Shown one piece after another: positions 7,928 to 9,212 of a stretch of 9,212 nt of DNA; position 1 is the stretch's first letter; each line of letters starts with the position of its first letter. Below the pieces are notes generated by a model. That model did no database searches. It was not told where the DNA came from and saw only the letters and a program-made list of their open reading frames with translations. Origin of the DNA: Microbacterium sp. LWO12-1.2 (lineage in GTDB: Bacteria; Actinomycetota; Actinomycetes; Actinomycetales; Microbacteriaceae). Position numbers and translations under genes: made by a program. The stretch is from positions 1-9,212 of the forward strand of contig NZ_JBEGII010000002.1 in NCBI RefSeq assembly GCF_040675875.1. The letters are read 5' to 3'.

Positions 7928-8676
7928 GGCGGTCCTCCGTGGGTTCGGTGATGAGCTGGGCGAGGTCGTCGACGATACAGGTTGGCGCCGGCGGCGCGCA
8001 GGGCGTCAGCGGCCCGCTCCCCTGTCGACGCCGACGAAGTGGCGAATCCGGCGGCGGCAGCGGATGCCGCCCCCGAGGTCGCATCCTCGACGGCGACCGC
8101 TCGTTGCCGGGTCGACACCGAGAGCACGCGCGCCCTCGCGAAACATGTCAGGGGCGGGCTTGGATGCCAGGCCGTCCCGCTCGGCGACGACCCGTCCACC
8201 ACGACGGTGAAGAAGTCGCGGATGCCGGCGGCGGCGAGCACCTCTTCGGCGTTCTTCGAGCTCGACACGACGCCGAGAGGCAGCCCGGCGGCGCGCAGAG
8301 ACTCGATCAGGGCGAGAGAGCCGGGGAACGGTGCGATACCGGTAGCTGCGGAGGGATGCCGCGAAGGCGGCGTTCTTGCGATTGCCGATGCCGCAGATGG
8401 TCTCGGCTTCGGGCGGATCCTCGATCTCACCCCACGGCACTCGATGTTGCGACTGTGCAGCAGGCTCGCGACGCCGTCATAGCGCTTCTTGCCGTCAACG
8501 AAGTCGAAGTAGTCGGCATCGGTGTACGGCGGCTCGATGTGTTCCAGCGTGCGAAGACCTCGTCGAAGACCGTCTTCCACGCGCTCATGTGGACCTCGGC
8601 GGTGGGCGTCAGCACGCCGTCGAGATCAGAAGAGCACGCCGGCCGCGGTCAGCAAGTCAGGCAGGGTTTCGGGCAC
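7924..8676 (-). CDS. beta-phosphoglucomutase-like HAD hydrolase, multiply frameshifted
   Basis: Expected to convert beta-glucose 1-phosphate into glucose 6-phosphate, completing the GH65 route; cytosolic. The pieces, spread over all three frames, are: MPETLPDLLTAAGVLF at the start, DLDGVLTPTAEVHMSAWKTV (DLDG codons 8627-8616, with the nucleophile Asp), YTDADYFDFVDGKKRYDGVA, PWGEIEDPPEAETICGIGNR, FPGSLALIESLRAAGLPLGV with the SSSKNA motif, ASKPAPDMFREGARALGVDP with the conserved Lys, and AVEDATSGAASAAAAGFAT with the metal-site acid. About nine single-base indels separate them, near 7977, 8013, 8038, 8097, 8190, 8342, 8440, 8542 and 8628. The start is GTG at 8676, five bases after GGAGG (8686-8682). 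The stop is placed at 7926-7924, where it overlaps the GH65 ATG; the exact C-terminus is uncertain. About 250 residues when repaired. Whether the breaks are biological or sequencing errors is discussed in the findings; I favour error. Confidence 0.85.
7934..7938 (-). promoter_or_regulatory. ribosome binding site that fixes the GH65 start
   Basis: GGAGG six bases before the ATG at 7927. It decides the start despite the disrupted reading frame downstream, because longer upstream frames have no such site and consist of out-of-frame translation of the HAD gene. Confidence 0.7.
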
Positions 8677-8681
8677 GAGAA

Positions 8682-8686
8682 CCTCC
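8682..8686 (-). promoter_or_regulatory. ribosome binding site of the HAD gene
   Basis: GGAGG five bases before the GTG at 8676. It identifies the true N-terminus, since the frame from that GTG is interrupted after only 16 codons by the extra base at 8628. Confidence 0.7.
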
Positions 8687-8696
8687 GGGAGAAGGG

Positions 8697-8715
8697 CGAG
8701 GGTACGGCACCCTCG
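8697..8715. promoter_or_regulatory. 19-bp inverted repeat upstream of the HAD-GH65 pair, candidate operator
   Basis: CGAGGGT and ACCCTCG form a perfect 7-bp inverted repeat around a 5-base centre, ending about ten bases upstream of the Shine-Dalgarno sequence. The position is right for a repressor site controlling the sugar genes, or for a leader hairpin. The rest of the 8677-8779 gap has only weak promoter-like sequence (TACGCT on the minus strand near 8740). It also lies in the error-prone segment, so single bases may be wrong. Confidence 0.4.
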
Positions 8716-8765
8716 GCGTGCCTCCGTGGCCAGCGTAGTAGTGCGGGCTCGGCATCCAGGCTAAC

Positions 8766-8778
8766 CCCCGCGCCGGGG
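8766..8778 (-). terminator. short GC hairpin after acetate kinase
   Basis: CCCCG (8766-8770) pairs with CGGGG (8774-8778) around three bases, immediately after the ackA stop. The following TTAG is not a real T tract. A weak transcript-end candidate only. Confidence 0.3.
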
Positions 8779-8779
8779 C

Positions 8780-9212
8780 TCAGAGCAGTTCAGCGTCTGG
8801 CGGGCGATCTGCAGCTCTCGTTCGTCGGACGTACGAGGACGACGACGGAGGAGGCGTCGGTGGAGATGCGCGGACTGCCCCGCTCGCGGGCCTCGTTCGG
8901 GCGGCATCGATCTCGATACCAGCGAAGCCCAGCGTCGACATCGATTCCGCGCGCACACCGCGCGGCGTTCTCCCCGACCCCTGCCGTGAACGAGATGACA
9001 TCCACGCCGCCGAGTTGCGCGATGTACGCCCCGGCGTAGGCGCGCAGTCGGTGGATGTAGACATCGAACGCGAGTGTCGATGCCGCCTCACCCGCGTCCA
9101 CCCCGGCGAGGATGGTCCCGCATGTCGCTGTGTCCGGCGAGCCCCAGCAGACCTGCTGTGCTGTTGAGCAGGGTGTCGCGATCGTCGATCGTGTAACCGG
9201 CGGTCCTGGCGA
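8780..9212 (-). CDS. ackA: acetate kinase, C-terminal part, frameshifted, 5' end outside window
   Basis: Interconverts acetyl phosphate plus ADP with acetate plus ATP; cytosolic, normally paired with phosphotransacetylase. Conserved pieces in order: GYTIDDRDTLLNSTAGLLGL with AGHSDMR (9210-9118), AASTLAFDVYIHRLRAYAGA, IAQLGGVDVISFTAGVGENA holding the acetate kinase GVGEN signature (about 8965-8992), LGFAGIEIDAA, EARERG and RISTDASSVVVLV, then ELQIARQTL near the end. Five single-base indels near 8790, 8816, 8896, 8957 and 9118 move these between frames. Restoring a G near 8790 gives a C-terminus RQTLELL and a stop at 8782-8780. About 145 of the roughly 400 residues of the family are present. 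The upstream neighbour, expected to be pta, is outside the window. Confidence 0.88.
   Translation of the reverse strand, partial: RQDRRLHDRRSRHPAQQHSRSAGARRTQRHAGPSSPGWTRVRRHRHSRSMSTSTDCAPTPGRTSRNSAAWMSSRSRQGSGRTPRGVRAESMSTLGFAGIEIDAARTRPASGAVRASPPTPPPSSSSYVRRTRAADRPPDAELL

Larger units (their letters stand above)
7659..9212. other. segment dense in single-base indels
   Basis: About twenty-two one-base insertions or deletions are inferred from conserved protein pieces that jump frame in the GH65 N-terminus, the HAD gene and ackA. None is inferred across the preceding 6.4 kb (1200-7659). Many sit at short homopolymers, for example 7659-7662, 7707-7709, 7730-7731 and 9117-9119. The encoded residues on either side remain family-typical, and base composition does not change. 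I read this as uncorrected consensus error. Confidence 0.75.

Noticed and set aside
7924..8084. N-terminal extension of the GH65 frame up to 8084
   Set aside because: The extension is out-of-frame translation of the HAD gene and of the indel-containing GH65 N-terminus. The real start has a GGAGG site at 7938-7934.
7659..9212. Genuine pseudogene cluster undergoing reductive decay
   Set aside because: Only one-base indels are seen, residues around them stay conserved, and all three genes change abruptly at one boundary. Error is simpler, although reads are needed to be sure.

Overview
The window reads as chromosomal DNA from a GC-rich actinobacterium, most likely Microbacterium or a close relative in the Microbacteriaceae. 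The reasons are high GC content with G/C-ending codons, frequent GTG starts, an actinobacterial-type aspartokinase and DnaX, and a carbohydrate phosphorylase with its phosphoglucomutase. This placement comes from the look of the proteins, not from a search. Every gene I can support lies on the minus strand, so transcription runs from position 9212 towards position 1.

In transcription order the window holds: the C-terminal part of acetate kinase (8780-9212, cut by the window edge); a beta-phosphoglucomutase-like HAD hydrolase (7924-8676); a glycoside hydrolase family 65 sugar phosphorylase (5439-7927), whose ATG overlaps the HAD stop as ATGA; a hairpin gap (5373-5438); dnaX (3030-5372); recR (2437-3030), overlapping dnaX by one base; an EamA/DMT-family transporter (1467-2390); a hairpin-rich gap (1201-1466) with a two-copy imperfect repeat, a 14-bp palindrome and a candidate promoter; and aspartokinase lysC (1-1200), whose last residues lie beyond the window.

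There are two functional themes. HAD and GH65 form a compact catabolic pair: the phosphorylase would release beta-glucose 1-phosphate from an alpha-linked disaccharide and the mutase would turn it into glucose 6-phosphate. Acetate kinase lies just upstream and serves overflow or acetate metabolism. dnaX-recR is the replication and recombination-repair cassette found in many bacteria. lysC opens the aspartate-family amino acid pathway and appears to have its own promoter.

The oddest property is sequence integrity. From about 1200 to 7659 every gene is a clean open frame. From 7659 to 9212 three adjacent genes are broken by about twenty single-base insertions or deletions, although their protein sequences remain well conserved across the changing frames. 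This looks like uncorrected sequencing error, not decay. One further single-base deletion lies in lysC near 849-851. I found no CRISPR array, tRNA, rRNA, insertion sequence, defence island or undescribed multi-gene system. The items worth following are small regulatory structures.
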